A stretch of DNA of 64,000 bases, from contig NZ_RHHQ01000012.1 of the NCBI RefSeq assembly GCF_003710825.1, positions 1-64,000 of the forward strand, in the 5' to 3' direction. Both the position numbers and the translations under genes were made by a program. The notes beneath the pieces are model-generated. The model was given only the letters and a program-made list of their open reading frames with translations. It was not told where the DNA came from and made no database searches. Of the stretch, positions 44,708 to 54,210 are shown one piece after another. The stretch comes from Brevibacillus fluminis (lineage in GTDB: Bacteria; Bacillota; Bacilli; Brevibacillales; Brevibacillaceae). Numbering within the stretch: position 1 is the first letter of the stretch; every line of letters starts with the position of its first letter.

Positions 44708-44790
44708 GACTGACTCGAACGCGAACTTTCCAAACGACGGCACAAGCTCTATGCTGACGTAAAAACGACAGTGTCGAAGGAGGGAGCAGG

Positions 44791-45534
44791 ATGAGCTGCG
44801 TACATTTGCTCAACATCCGCTTTGCGCATAACGGAATCGAGCAGGTTCTTACACCGGTATTACTGCGGGATGAAGCGGAGACGATCCTCGTCGATTGCGG
44901 TTATCCGGATTTTCTGGGGCTGCTGGATGGGGCGGCACGCCAGCACGGGATTCCGCTTGAGACGGTAACGAAGGTGATCGTGACACATCAGGATCTCGAC
45001 CACGTCGGTTCGCTTGCGGCTTTGAAGAGGAAGCATCCGCATATTGAAATCATCGCGCACGAGATCGAAGCGCCATATCTCGCGGGGATGAAAAAGTCGC
45101 TACGACTGGAACAGGCCGAAGCGATGCTTGATTCGCTGCCTGATGAAGAGAAACCGAATGGACAGCAATTTATCCATTTGCTGCAATCGATCGAGCCTGC
45201 CGTCGTCGATCGGACGGTCAGAGATGGCGAGCGCTTGCCGTGGTGCAGCGGGATCGACATCATTCACACGCCTGGCCATACGCCAGGGCATCTTTCGCTC
45301 TATATTCAGGAAAGTAAAACCTTGATCGCAGGAGATGCAGTCGTTGTTGAAGCGGGGCGACTTGAGATCGCCAATCCGCAGTTCACGCTTGATTTGGAAG
45401 AGGCACTCCGCTCTGTCCGGCGCTTATTGGACTATGAGATCGAACACATCGTCTGCTATCACGGTGGTAAGTACACAAACGATGTGGGGCAGGGGCTGCG
45501 CGATCTCCTGAGCCGCTATGATTTTGGCTCATAA
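44791..45534 (+). CDS. MBL-fold metallo-hydrolase
   Basis: The 247-residue protein has the metallo-beta-lactamase fold. The metal-binding motif is THQDLDH in VTKVIVTHQDLDHVGSL; then come HTPGHTPGHLSLY, AGDAVVVEAG and a final CYHGG. The layout is that of the YqgX/YtnP-like hydrolases, some of which are lactonases that degrade quorum signals, but nothing here proves a substrate. GGAGGGAGCAGG precedes ATG 44791. It stands alone. Confidence 0.88.
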   Translation: MSCVHLLNIRFAHNGIEQVLTPVLLRDEAETILVDCGYPDFLGLLDGAARQHGIPLETVTKVIVTHQDLDHVGSLAALKRKHPHIEIIAHEIEAPYLAGMKKSLRLEQAEAMLDSLPDEEKPNGQQFIHLLQSIEPAVVDRTVRDGERLPWCSGIDIIHTPGHTPGHLSLYIQESKTLIAGDAVVVEAGRLEIANPQFTLDLEEALRSVRRLLDYEIEHIVCYHGGKYTNDVGQGLRDLLSRYDFGS

Positions 45535-45633
45535 AAGAGGCATTCGCTACAATGCACGCATCGTTCGATCAGGGTCGTAATAATTCTCCCCTATACTACG
45601 AATACATTCAGGTTGTGAGATGGGGGAGAACAA

Positions 45634-45699
45634 ATGGATACAACGGTAAAACAAGCATGTGATCAAGGGCGCGTTCGGCAAGGGAGGGGTTGGCGATGA
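45634..45699 (+). CDS. Short upstream ORF overlapping the EamA gene start
   Basis: A 21-residue ORF (MDTTVKQACDQGRVRQGRGW plus R) has a strong ribosome site (GGGGGAG, about seven bases upstream). Its stop overlaps the ATG of the transporter gene (ATGA). It may couple translation of the transporter or be a leader peptide; it may also be chance. Confidence 0.35.
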   Translation: MDTTVKQACDQGRVRQGRGWR

Positions 45700-46586
45700 A
45701 TCCGTTTTTGTATGTCATCCTGGTGATTGTGACGACATCGTTGATGGGCTCGTCCTTTGCGATCGGCAAGCTTGGGCTAGCTTACATCTCGCCATTGCTA
45801 CTGGTCGGCTTTCGCTTCACCATCGCTGGTGTTTTGATGGCGCTTTGGGTATATAAAAAGACGAAACCATCCACGCTGCAGGACTGGGCGCGTATTTTCC
45901 TGATCGGCTTTTTCCAGACGGCAGGCGTGATGGGCTGTATCTTTTTGAGCCTGCGCACTATCACAGCGGGAGAATCGTCGATCCTGACCTTCACCAATCC
46001 ACTTCTGGTCGTCCTGCTCGGTACGATTTTTTTAGGCAACCGGTATCGAATCGCACAATGGATTGGCGTTTTAAGTGGATTTCTGGGCGTGTTCATCACG
46101 CTCGGCTTCCACTTGCAGCTGACCACAGGCACGCTGTTCGGCCTGGGCTCGGCGATTTCCTGGGCGATTGCAACGCTTTTGGTGAAGCGGTGGGGCCAGA
46201 GGTTTCAAATTTGGGTACTGACCGCGTATCAGATGCTGTTTGGCGGTTTGCTGCTGCTAGTGATGGGTGTGACGTTGGAGACGCCCCGGCTGCTGATCAC
46301 GCCATCATCAATCGGCATCGTGCTGTGGCTTGCGATCATGGCCTCGATCGTGCAGTTCGCCGGATGGTTTTATTTGCTGAAAATCGGTGATCCCGGCAAA
46401 ACGAGCGCCTTTCTCTTTTTGGCCCCGTTTTTCGGCGTATTGTCCGGGTGGGTGATTTTGGGCGAGGTCGTCCAATGGTATGTGTATGGCGGCGGGCTGT
46501 TGATTTTCGCCGGGATTTTTTTGGTGAACTGGACGGCTGCCAGAACGAAACAGCAGCATCCGCTGCGGTTGCAAAAAGAGGGCTGA
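45696..46586 (+). CDS. EamA/DMT-family transporter
   Basis: The 296-residue protein has ten predicted helices in two EamA repeats (FLYVILVIVTTSLMGSSFAI for the first, GTLFGLGSAISWAIATLLVK for the second). Proteins of this drug/metabolite family export amino acids, purines or other small molecules. The substrate is not predictable. ATG 45696 is behind GGAGGGG and overlaps the stop of a short upstream ORF; a TTG two codons earlier is less likely. A terminator follows. Confidence 0.85.
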   Translation: MNPFLYVILVIVTTSLMGSSFAIGKLGLAYISPLLLVGFRFTIAGVLMALWVYKKTKPSTLQDWARIFLIGFFQTAGVMGCIFLSLRTITAGESSILTFTNPLLVVLLGTIFLGNRYRIAQWIGVLSGFLGVFITLGFHLQLTTGTLFGLGSAISWAIATLLVKRWGQRFQIWVLTAYQMLFGGLLLLVMGVTLETPRLLITPSSIGIVLWLAIMASIVQFAGWFYLLKIGDPGKTSAFLFLAPFFGVLSGWVILGEVVQWYVYGGGLLIFAGIFLVNWTAARTKQQHPLRLQKEG

Positions 46587-46604
46587 ACCAGGTCGATCCG
46601 CAAA

Positions 46605-46654
46605 AAATGGCTACCCGTGCAAGAGCGTACGCCTCTAGCAGTGGATAGCCATTT
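46605..46654. terminator. Terminator between the EamA and ArsR-like genes
   Basis: AAATGGCTACCC pairs with GGATAGCCATTT (with a small mismatch) around a 26-base loop that holds a further GAG...CTC pairing. Confidence 0.75.
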
Positions 46655-46661
46655 CTCATTT

Positions 46662-47354
46662 TCAAGAAGGAAGAACTAGGCCGAATTCAGCGGCGAAGCC
46701 TTCTCGTCCCGCTGCTGTCAGGCGTGCGGCCCGGCCAGCAGGCTGCCGCTCGATCCATTTCAGCGCAAACAGCCGATCGGTCAGTGATGCGCCCAAGCTG
46801 CCGGCCAAATGATGACGCCGTTCGCTCCAGTCGAGACATTGGCGGGCAAAATGGCGTCGGCTTTTCGGTTTTCCTTCCACATTCACACCGAAATCATGCA
46901 GATGGCGCTTGCCCTCTGGAAGCAGCGCGAAATCACGGCCGGATTCTTCTAGGTACTGCAAAGCTAGCAGCCTTTCCGTCAGCGCGACCCCGACGGTGCC
47001 GGCCAGATGGTCATAGCAGGTCCGGCAATACTGCAATTGCTTCAGTTGGTCTGATTCGCGCAGAGAGCGTACGGGAGCCGGATTGGCGATGACAGACAGC
47101 GCCTCGAGCGCATGAGCGACATCGGGGCTCGCCAGCCTGTAATATTTGTGCCTCCCATACGACTCGCAAACCAGAAGCTGTCCTTCTACCAATTTCGCTA
47201 GATGGGAACTGGCGGTTTGCGGGGTGATGCGAGCGCAGCGGGCCAGCTCGCTCGCCGGCAACGCTTTTCCATCAATCAGATTGATCAGGATGGCAATGCG
47301 TGAAGGATCGCCGATCAATGTGGCAATCTCCACCAGATTGGGACTGGAATACAT
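46662..47354 (-). CDS. Long ArsR-family HTH regulator
   Basis: The 230-residue protein starts with an ArsR winged helix (IATLIGDPSRIAILINLIDG, recognition helix ITPQTASSHLAKLVEGQLLV, wing YGRHKYYRLAS). The C-terminal 130 residues hold two similar units, CRTCYDHLAGTVGVALTERL and CLDWSERRHHLAGSLGASLT, which look like an internal duplication. The cysteine/histidine pairs in these units (C-x2-C; C...HH) might bind metal. GGAGGTGG before ATG 47354 fixes the start. No clear target gene is adjacent. Confidence 0.83.
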   Translation of the reverse strand: MYSSPNLVEIATLIGDPSRIAILINLIDGKALPASELARCARITPQTASSHLAKLVEGQLLVCESYGRHKYYRLASPDVAHALEALSVIANPAPVRSLRESDQLKQLQYCRTCYDHLAGTVGVALTERLLALQYLEESGRDFALLPEGKRHLHDFGVNVEGKPKSRRHFARQCLDWSERRHHLAGSLGASLTDRLFALKWIERQPAGRAARLTAAGREGFAAEFGLVLPS

Positions 47355-47567
47355 CTTCTGACCACCTCCATACATAATTCGATAGTAAACGAATAATGAT
47401 TGTTATGCAATCAAGATGTTTACATTTTCCATTTCCGGGTATATGGGTAATTACAGTTCATTCTTGCTAAGATTTTCCGAATTGCTATTATTATCTATGG
47501 GGCTTGTGCGGCGGAATAACGTGGTGCTGCCTCAGCGTTGATCTTTTGTGAGAGCGAGGAATTTCTA

Positions 47568-49205
47568 GTGGAGCACATTCATGGCTCGTACGATTGGGTA
47601 CTTGTCGTTTTTTCATATGTCGTAGCAGTGGTTTCAAGCTATACCGTTCTTGATTTGGTTGGGAGAATCAGCACAACTAGCGGGAGCAGCCGCTGGAATT
47701 GGCTGGCGTTTGGCGCCATTGCAATGGGGATGGGAATCTGGTCCATGCACTTTGTCGGCATGCTCGCTTTTACATTGCCGGTTCCCGTCCCTTATGACCT
47801 CCCGATTGTCATGCTATCCGTTTTGATCGCGATAATCGCATCGTTCATTGCTTTGTACGTGGTCGGTCGCGAACAGGTCACGTTGTTGCAGTTGCTTGGA
47901 GGGGGGATGCTGCTTGCCTGTGGCATATCGGCGATGCATTACACCGGTATGGCTGCTATGCAGATTGGCATCACGTATGATCCTATCTTTTTCCTACTAT
48001 CTATAGCCATCGCCATCATCGCTTCTATCGCGGCGTTGTGGCTGTCGTTTTATTTCAGAAGGGATACGGGCGGCAGTGCGGTATGGAAGAAGCTGGGCAG
48101 CGGCTTGATCATGGGAGCAGCTATCGTCGGCATGCACTACACGGGAATGAAGGCGGCCCATTTTCAACTGGGGGAAAATACCGGGCTGTCCACTGGCATG
48201 GTGCTCGATCAAAAATGGCTCGCCTATCTGATTGCGGGCGGGACGCTTTTCACGTTGGGCTTGTCCTTGTCGGGTATCTTTGTTTCGCGGCGGTTCTCGC
48301 AAAAGGATGGGCAAATCAAAGCGAAGACCGAGGAGATTTACAAGATCAACCAAGAGCTGCGGCAGCTCAACGACAATCTGGAGCAGCTGGTAAAGGAACG
48401 AACCGCGCAGCTTGAGCGCGCGCATGACGAGGCGATCAAAGCGAATATGATCAAGAGCCAGTTTCTCGCCAATATGAGCCATGAGCTGCGGACACCGCTC
48501 AACGCGATTATTGGCTACAGCGAGATGCTGATGGAAGAAGCGGAAGAGATGGGCGAGAAGGTGTTCGTCGACGATCTCGGAAAAATTCGCAAGTCAGGCA
48601 AACATTTGCTGGCACTAATCAACGACATTTTAGACATTTCCAAAATCGAGGCAGGCAAGATGGAGATTCAGCTGGAAGCATGCAGCCTGGAGTTGCTGGT
48701 GCAGGAGGTCGCCACGACGCTGTCTCCGCTGCTCGACGCGAACGGCAATCAGCTGAAGTCTCAGTGTGAAAACGGCGAAATCATCACGGACGTCACGAAA
48801 TTGCGGCAGGTTTTGATCAACCTGCTGGGCAATGCGAGCAAATTCACGAAAAACGGCACGATCAGCCTGCGCGTTTTGAAGCAATCCAGAGGGCAGCGAG
48901 CAGGGGTGACTTTTCAGGTAACGGACACAGGAATCGGCATGACGCCGGACCAAATGGCAAACTTATTCCAGCCCTTCACGCAGGCAGATTCGTCCACTAC
49001 GCGAAAATTCGGCGGCACCGGATTGGGGCTCGCGATCAGCAAAAGCTTTTGTACCATGCTGGGCGGTACGATTGAGGTGGACAGCGAATTTGGAGTGGGA
49101 AGCACATTCACGTGCTGGCTGCCTGCCAACGCGGAGCTGGCTCGAGGGGCACAGGATGAGGAGTATAGTGGAAGCGAGAAGCCTGTTGGAGCGGGCATTC
49201 CGTGA
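47568..49205 (+). CDS. MHYT-domain sensor histidine kinase
   Basis: The roughly 545-residue protein has seven N-terminal helices carrying three MHYT motifs (MHFVGM, MHYTGM and MHYTGM), thought to bind copper and sense O2, CO or NO. A coiled coil (QELRQLNDNLEQLVKERTAQL) leads to HisKA with the phospho-acceptor in NMSHELRTPLNAIIGYSEM. The ATPase domain has NLLGNASKFTKNG, DTGIGM and GGTGLGLAIS boxes. There is no partner response regulator next to it, so it is an orphan kinase. GTG 47568 has GAGG at eight bases and is preferred to the frame opening at 47538. Confidence 0.9.
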   Translation: MEHIHGSYDWVLVVFSYVVAVVSSYTVLDLVGRISTTSGSSRWNWLAFGAIAMGMGIWSMHFVGMLAFTLPVPVPYDLPIVMLSVLIAIIASFIALYVVGREQVTLLQLLGGGMLLACGISAMHYTGMAAMQIGITYDPIFFLLSIAIAIIASIAALWLSFYFRRDTGGSAVWKKLGSGLIMGAAIVGMHYTGMKAAHFQLGENTGLSTGMVLDQKWLAYLIAGGTLFTLGLSLSGIFVSRRFSQKDGQIKAKTEEIYKINQELRQLNDNLEQLVKERTAQLERAHDEAIKANMIKSQFLANMSHELRTPLNAIIGYSEMLMEEAEEMGEKVFVDDLGKIRKSGKHLLALINDILDISKIEAGKMEIQLEACSLELLVQEVATTLSPLLDANGNQLKSQCENGEIITDVTKLRQVLINLLGNASKFTKNGTISLRVLKQSRGQRAGVTFQVTDTGIGMTPDQMANLFQPFTQADSSTTRKFGGTGLGLAISKSFCTMLGGTIEVDSEFGVGSTFTCWLPANAELARGAQDEEYSGSEKPVGAGIP

Positions 49206-49356
49206 CAATCATACCCATGGAGGAGAGATCGTTGGTTGATCTGCTCTTTTTGTTTGGCGGGCAGTCTGACTGCCGAATGAGACAGCAACATTTCAAACAG
49301 TCTCCTGTGATAAAACTGGTTGTGTAGGAACAACAATCCAGAAGGAGTTGGTTGGG

Positions 49357-50121
49357 ATGGCCGTATTGGCAGGAAAAACCGCAGTTGTCACGGGTGCAAG
49401 CAGAGGAATTGGGCGCGGAATCGCGCTGCGGTTGGCGAAGGAGGGCGCAGCGGTCGCTGTTCACTATCGGAAAAACCGGGAAGCAGCGGAAGCGGCGGTT
49501 GCTGAAATCAAGGAGCAAGGCGGAATCGCGGTCGCAATCGGGGCTGATCTTATGTCCGTGCAAGGCGTCCATGATCTGTATCATTCGCTGGATGGATTTT
49601 TGGCGGAACATGCGGGAGGGCATCATTTCGATATCCTCGTGAACAATGCGGGGATCGCCCAGATGGCGACGATCGAAGAGACGACAGAGTCATCTTTTGA
49701 TGAAGTCATGAACATTCATGTCAAAGCCCCGGTTTTTCTGATCCAGCAAGCATTACCCCGGTTGCGGGAAGGCGGGAGGATCATCAATATTTCTTCCGCT
49801 GTGACGCGCATCGCGTTTCCTGCTCTTTTCGGCTATAGCATCTCGAAAGGCGCAGTCAATACGCTCACACACACGCTGGCAAAGCAGCTTGGAGAGCGGA
49901 ATATTACGATCAACGCCATTTTGCCTGGCATCATCGATACCGAAATGAATGCCGCCATGCTGCAGGATCCGGCAGGACAGCAATTCGCAGCCGGGTTGTC
50001 CACATTCGGCAGATGGGGGCAGCCCCAGGACGTTGCGGATATTGCCGCCTTTCTCGCCTCGCCTGACAGCCGGTGGGTAACAGGCCAGCTGATCGATGCG
50101 AGCGGCGGGTCCCATCTGTAA
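49357..50121 (+). CDS. Short-chain dehydrogenase/reductase (SDR)
   Basis: The 254-residue protein is a classical SDR. The cofactor loop is TGASRGIGRGIALRLAKEGA, NNAG is in ILVNNAGIAQM, and the serine is in INISSAVTRIAFP. The usual tyrosine and lysine are in GYSISKGAVNTL. The C-terminus (WVTGQLIDASGGSHL) is that of FabG-like enzymes. The basic residue after the glycine motif (HYRKN) suggests NADP(H). Substrate unknown. ATG 49357 follows AAGGAG. Confidence 0.9.
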   Translation: MAVLAGKTAVVTGASRGIGRGIALRLAKEGAAVAVHYRKNREAAEAAVAEIKEQGGIAVAIGADLMSVQGVHDLYHSLDGFLAEHAGGHHFDILVNNAGIAQMATIEETTESSFDEVMNIHVKAPVFLIQQALPRLREGGRIINISSAVTRIAFPALFGYSISKGAVNTLTHTLAKQLGERNITINAILPGIIDTEMNAAMLQDPAGQQFAAGLSTFGRWGQPQDVADIAAFLASPDSRWVTGQLIDASGGSHL

Positions 50122-50154
50122 GCAACGGGCTGCTGAATTTATTTGCGCGGTAAC

Positions 50155-50203
50155 AAAGAACCAGACCAACACGATTTGTTCGTGGCTTGGTCTGGTTCTT
50201 TTC
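50155..50203 (+). terminator. Terminator after the SDR gene
   Basis: AAAGAACCAGACCAA pairs perfectly with TTGGTCTGGTTCTTT around 17 bases and is followed by TT. The next 180 bases up to 50383 show no gene. Confidence 0.9.
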
Positions 50204-50383
50204 GCTTCATTGTATTGAACCGATGATGTATGCAAAAACGAGTGACATTCTCAAAAATGAAATCTTTCGTTTCACGCGACACGCGCCTTACCGTCTTTGC
50301 TTGAGTGGAAATCACTGGTATAGGAATTGCTTGTTACAAATACATGCATGTGTACCACAAGCCAGGGAAGGAATGAAAGCTAG

Positions 50384-51688
50384 ATGCTGACGATTGCGCG
50401 AATTACGACGAGCGGCGAAATCTTTTGGTGTTCATCGAATTGGCCGTATGTAACCGGGTTTTCGTTCCTGAAAACGATCGGGAGCAAAGCCCCGGAGCTG
50501 CTGCCTGGCTATGAATTGCATTTATCGCACCAGGCGCAGAGCGTTATTTTGTCGAAAAGAAAGCTGTATGTCCACACCTTTCAATTGGCCGACTCGCAAG
50601 TGTTGATCTTGGAAGATCGCGAGGACAATGGTTCGGCTGCGCTCATCGCAGCGGGGCAGAACGGGGCGGGCGCGGGCTTTTCGCAAGGGATGAAGCCCGG
50701 GGAAGGAAACTTGCTGTTCGATTTGCCGAGTCCGGGGATGAAGGGAGTCATCGCTAGCATCGCTAAGGTTGCCGCCACCGACATGACCGTGCTGATCTAC
50801 GGAGAGACCGGCGTCGGCAAGGAAGGGATCGCACGGTTGATTCACGAGTCGAGCAAGCGACGCTACGAGCCCTACGTCATCTTGAACTGCGGGGCGATTC
50901 CGGAGACGCTGATCGAATCGGAGCTATTCGGCTACTCTCCGGGGGCATTCACAGGCGCTGACCGCACGGGAAAAAAGGGTGTATTTGAGGAAGCAGAGGG
51001 AGGAACGCTGTTTTTAGACGAGATTGGGGAGCTTCCGCTTGCCTCACAAGTCAAGCTGCTGCGCGTGCTCCAAGAGCGTTCTTTCAAAAAGATCGGGCAG
51101 CCGCGCGCGATCCAGGCGGATGTCCGCATCATCGTCGCTACCAATCGCGACCTCGAAGCAGAGGTGGCGGCAGGACGCTTTCGGGAAGACCTATACTACC
51201 GTCTCTGCGTCGTGCCGCTCACGATTCCGCCGCTCCGGGAGCGGACGGAGGACATTTATCCGCTGCTGCAATTTTTCCTGAAAAAGTTTACAGCAAAATA
51301 CGGACTGAGCAGGACTTTGTCACCACGGGCAATCCGTTCATTGATGAGCTATTCGTGGCCGGGGAATATCCGCCAGATGGAAAACATGATGGAAAGACTG
51401 GTCGTGATGGCAGAGGAGGAAGAGATTACACTGGCTGATTTGCCTGTTTCCGTCCGCGAGCAAGCAAGACAGCAGGAACTCGCACAAGAGAGCGTGCCGG
51501 CGGATGATCAGGAAGCGAAACCGATCAAGATTCATAAGATTCTCCCGCTAAAGGAAGCCACCGCTATTGTGGAAAAGGAGCTGCTGCAGATGGCCCGAGA
51601 ACGGTGCGGCTCCACGTATGAAATAGCCGCGATGCTCGGCGTAGACCAATCGACGATATCACGCAAATTCAAGCAGTTTTTGGAATGA
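50384..51688 (+). CDS. Sigma-54-dependent transcriptional activator (AAA+)
   Basis: The 434-residue protein is an enhancer-binding protein. Residues 1-115 form a short N-terminal sensor with no domain I recognise. The AAA+ domain has Walker [10 protein letters not shown], the sigma-54-contacting GAFTGA loop, Walker [15 protein letters not shown], and the arginine-finger segment [15 protein letters not shown] Fis-like HTH ends it ([24 protein letters not shown]). The GAFTGA loop shows that it acts with SigL. A perfect -24/-12 promoter lies 149 bases downstream, before potD, so it should switch on the polyamine genes. Confidence 0.93.
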   Translation: MLTIARITTSGEIFWCSSNWPYVTGFSFLKTIGSKAPELLPGYELHLSHQAQSVILSKRKLYVHTFQLADSQVLILEDREDNGSAALIAAGQNGAGAGFSQGMKPGEGNLLFDLPSPGMKGVIASIAKVAATDMTVLIYGETGVGKEGIARLIHESSKRRYEPYVILNCGAIPETLIESELFGYSPGAFTGADRTGKKGVFEEAEGGTLFLDEIGELPLASQVKLLRVLQERSFKKIGQPRAIQADVRIIVATNRDLEAEVAAGRFREDLYYRLCVVPLTIPPLRERTEDIYPLLQFFLKKFTAKYGLSRTLSPRAIRSLMSYSWPGNIRQMENMMERLVVMAEEEEITLADLPVSVREQARQQELAQESVPADDQEAKPIKIHKILPLKEATAIVEKELLQMARERCGSTYEIAAMLGVDQSTISRKFKQFLE

Positions 51689-51751
51689 TGCGGAATTGCA
51701 TGAATACATCAATAATTCGGTAAAGTAATGCACGCATGCACGCTCTTTATT

Positions 51752-51783
51752 CTCATTTTTGATAATATACAACTCATTTTTGA
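51752..51783 (+). promoter_or_regulatory. Candidate upstream activating sequence
   Basis: CTCATTTTTGA occurs twice (51752-51762 and 51773-51783), 21 bp apart, so on the same face of the helix. A TGCACGCATGCA element lies just before (about 51729-51740). Either may be the enhancer for the sigma-54 activator. Confidence 0.45.
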
Positions 51784-51836
51784 AAAATCCGAAAGAAAAC
51801 CTTATCCCTATCGCTTTTTTAATTTTTTGATCATTC

Positions 51837-51852
51837 TGGCACGCTACTTGCT
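51837..51852 (+). promoter_or_regulatory. Sigma-54 (-24/-12) promoter of the polyamine operon
   Basis: TGGCAC-GCTAC-TTGCT matches the sigma-54 consensus with the required spacing (GG and GC ten bases apart). It lies 65 bp before potD and directly downstream of a GAFTGA-type activator gene. Confidence 0.92.
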
Positions 51853-51916
51853 ACATGAGTAGGGCAGGAATGATTTTTTTACTGTAGATGCTTTTATAAA
51901 CAATGGGGGGAAACAG

Positions 51917-53077
51917 ATGAAGAAGATGCAAGCAAAAACAAAATGGCTTTCCGTGCTATCCGGTGTGGCAGTATCCGCGCTTTTGCTAACCGCATGTGGC
52001 GGTGGCGGCGGTGAGACGTCCGGCACACAGCCGCAGCCCGACACTTCCGCTAGTGGCAATGCAGGAGATGCAAAAGACAAGTTCAAAGGCCAATCATTGA
52101 ATTTGCTCACATGGGAAGGCTATGCCGATCCGAAGTTCACCAAAGCTTTCGAGGACAAATACGGCGTAAAGGTAAATCCAACGTATTTCGCCTCGAGCGA
52201 CGAGCTGCTCGCCAAGCTGAAAGCGGGCGGCGGCGATACGTATGACATCATCTCGCCGTCAACGGACGTGGCTGAACTGCTCGTGCAGTCCGACATGGTA
52301 GAACCGATCGACACGTCCAAAATCAGCAACTACAACGACTTGAATGAAACGCTGCGCAATATGAAAGATGTGCAAAAGGATGGCAAGCAATACGGGCTGC
52401 CGTTCGCCTGGGGACCTGACTATCTCATCTATGATGCGGACGTGGTAAAAGAGGAGCCGAAATCATGGAGCGTTTTCTGGGATGCGCAGTATAAAGGGAA
52501 AGTGTCGGTTTACGATGACATCTCCAACATTTATATGATCGGCCAGATGCAAGGCTTGGACAAAACCGACAAAGGCGCGCTTTACAACATGACGCCGGAG
52601 CAGCTGCAGAGTGCCAAGCAGAAGCTGATCGAGCTGAAGCCAAACGTGCGCAAATACTGGACGACAGCGGGCGAGCTGAACGACCTGTTTGCCAATAAGG
52701 AAGTGGCGCTTGCAGTAGGCTGGCCGCTTACGGTTTCTGAGGTGAACAAGAAAGGCCGCAACCTGAAGTGGACGATTCCTGATGAAGGCGCGACCGGCTG
52801 GATCGACCGTCTGATGATCGTCAAAGGCTCCAAGCACCTTGAGCTGGCGCAACAGTATCTGGATTACATCGCCAAGCCGGAGCCGATGGCACAGGTGGCG
52901 GAAGTGACCAACTACAGCGTCGCCAATGCAAAAGCTGCTGAATTCATGTCCAAGGAGCTGCAAGAAATCACGTACATCAACGATATGGATAAGCTCTTCT
53001 CCAAAATCAACTTCTGGCAGTATGTAAAAGAACGCGCTTCCTACAACGATATTTGGACTGAGGTCAAGACGAACTGA
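51917..53077 (+). CDS. potD: Polyamine ABC transporter substrate-binding lipoprotein
   Basis: The 386-residue protein has a lipoprotein signal with lipobox LLTAC, so it is anchored on the outer face of the membrane. The mature part matches PotD/PotF-type binding proteins: LNLLTWEGYADPKFTKAFED, GGDTYDIISPSTDVAELL, GLPFAWGPDYLIYDADVV and GWPLTVSEVNKKG. Spermidine or putrescine is the expected ligand; the exact choice is not certain. It is the first gene after the sigma-54 promoter. GGGGGGAAA precedes the ATG. Confidence 0.9.
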   Translation: MKKMQAKTKWLSVLSGVAVSALLLTACGGGGGETSGTQPQPDTSASGNAGDAKDKFKGQSLNLLTWEGYADPKFTKAFEDKYGVKVNPTYFASSDELLAKLKAGGGDTYDIISPSTDVAELLVQSDMVEPIDTSKISNYNDLNETLRNMKDVQKDGKQYGLPFAWGPDYLIYDADVVKEEPKSWSVFWDAQYKGKVSVYDDISNIYMIGQMQGLDKTDKGALYNMTPEQLQSAKQKLIELKPNVRKYWTTAGELNDLFANKEVALAVGWPLTVSEVNKKGRNLKWTIPDEGATGWIDRLMIVKGSKHLELAQQYLDYIAKPEPMAQVAEVTNYSVANAKAAEFMSKELQEITYINDMDKLFSKINFWQYVKERASYNDIWTEVKTN

Positions 53078-53090
53078 TCGGTTTTTGACG

Positions 53091-53120
53091 CAAAAGGCCT
53101 GGCCATAGGCTGGGCTTTTT
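53091..53120 (+). terminator. Partial terminator between potD and potB
   Basis: AAAAG...CCT pairs with AGG...CTTTT and is followed by T's, soon after the potD stop. An imperfect hairpin here would leave more binding protein than permease, a common arrangement. Confidence 0.4.
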
Positions 53121-53229
53121 GTAAGTGCAACCGCGGCTTAAGCCAAAAGCATGGCGTAGCCAGGTTTTCTAACCTATGCGACCGAGAACCACAAAGAAAC
53201 TACAAAGATCCATGAGGAGGGTGTGGGAG

Positions 53230-54201
53230 ATGTACGAAGTGGAACGAAACGAGGCTGGGACAACCGCTCCAATCTCCTCGGAACAAAAAGATCGGCGGCC
53301 ATGGTTGAAAAAAGTGGTTGGGAAAAAGCTCTTGCTGCCACTTTTGCTGCCGCCAGCGATTTGGCTTTTCATGTTTTTGTTCATGCCATACTTCAACCTG
53401 TTTACGTACAGCTTCTGGAAGCCGGGGCCGTTTGATGTCATCAAGGAGTTCAATTTGTCGAACTACACCAAATTTTTCACCGCCACAACAGGCGGGCAAG
53501 CGCCTTACAAAGTTTTGCTCGATACGCTCGAGCTTGCTGTCATGGTGACGGTCTGTACCGTGTTGATCAGCTTTCCACTGGCCTATTACATCAATTTTAA
53601 AGTGACACGAATGAAACAGGTCGTTTACATGCTTGTTATTATCCCGCTGTGGGTGAGCTACATCGTGCGGGCCTATTCGTGGAAAATCATTTTGGGTACA
53701 AACGGGATTTTGAATTCCGCCTTGATTTGGCTCGGCGTCACCCATGAGCCGCTTGATATTTTCCTGTACAGCAAAATCTCGGTCATCATCGGGATGGTGC
53801 ACATTTACACGCCGTTTGTGCTGATGCCGATCTATACAGCGCTGGAACAAATTCCGCGCAATCTGATGGAAGCCTCCAAAGATTTGGGCGCCAACCGCTG
53901 GCAAACGTTCTCCCATGTCGTACTGCCGCTGTCGCTGCCAGGCATGATCGCCGGAGCGACGTTTGCATTGGTGCTTTCAATGGGCGACTTCCTCGCGCCG
54001 CAGCTTCTGGGGGGCCCGAACAGCAGCACGATGATCGCCAATATCGTGCAGCAGCAATTCGGTACGTCCAACAACTGGCCGTACGGTTCAGCCATCGGTA
54101 TCATCATTCTGCTTTTGGTACTGGTCATTCTGGAAGTGACGGGCCGGGCCGAGAAGCGCTATTCCACACTCGATTCGTCACAAGTCAGAGGGAGCAGGTG
54201 A
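53230..54201 (+). CDS. potB: Polyamine ABC transporter permease, PotB type
   Basis: The roughly 323-residue protein has six membrane helices after a cytoplasmic N-terminus of about 45 residues. The ABC-permease EAA loop is EASKDLGANRWQTFSHVVLPLSLPG. The PotB-like segments PYFNLFTYSFWKPGPFDV and VSYIVRAYSWKIILGTNGILN are clear. It pairs with the PotC-type permease directly after it. AGGAGGG eight bases before ATG 53230 sets the start; the open frame before it is not conserved. Confidence 0.92.
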   Translation: MYEVERNEAGTTAPISSEQKDRRPWLKKVVGKKLLLPLLLPPAIWLFMFLFMPYFNLFTYSFWKPGPFDVIKEFNLSNYTKFFTATTGGQAPYKVLLDTLELAVMVTVCTVLISFPLAYYINFKVTRMKQVVYMLVIIPLWVSYIVRAYSWKIILGTNGILNSALIWLGVTHEPLDIFLYSKISVIIGMVHIYTPFVLMPIYTALEQIPRNLMEASKDLGANRWQTFSHVVLPLSLPGMIAGATFALVLSMGDFLAPQLLGGPNSSTMIANIVQQQFGTSNNWPYGSAIGIIILLLVLVILEVTGRAEKRYSTLDSSQVRGSR

Positions 54202-54210
54202 GTCGGTAAT

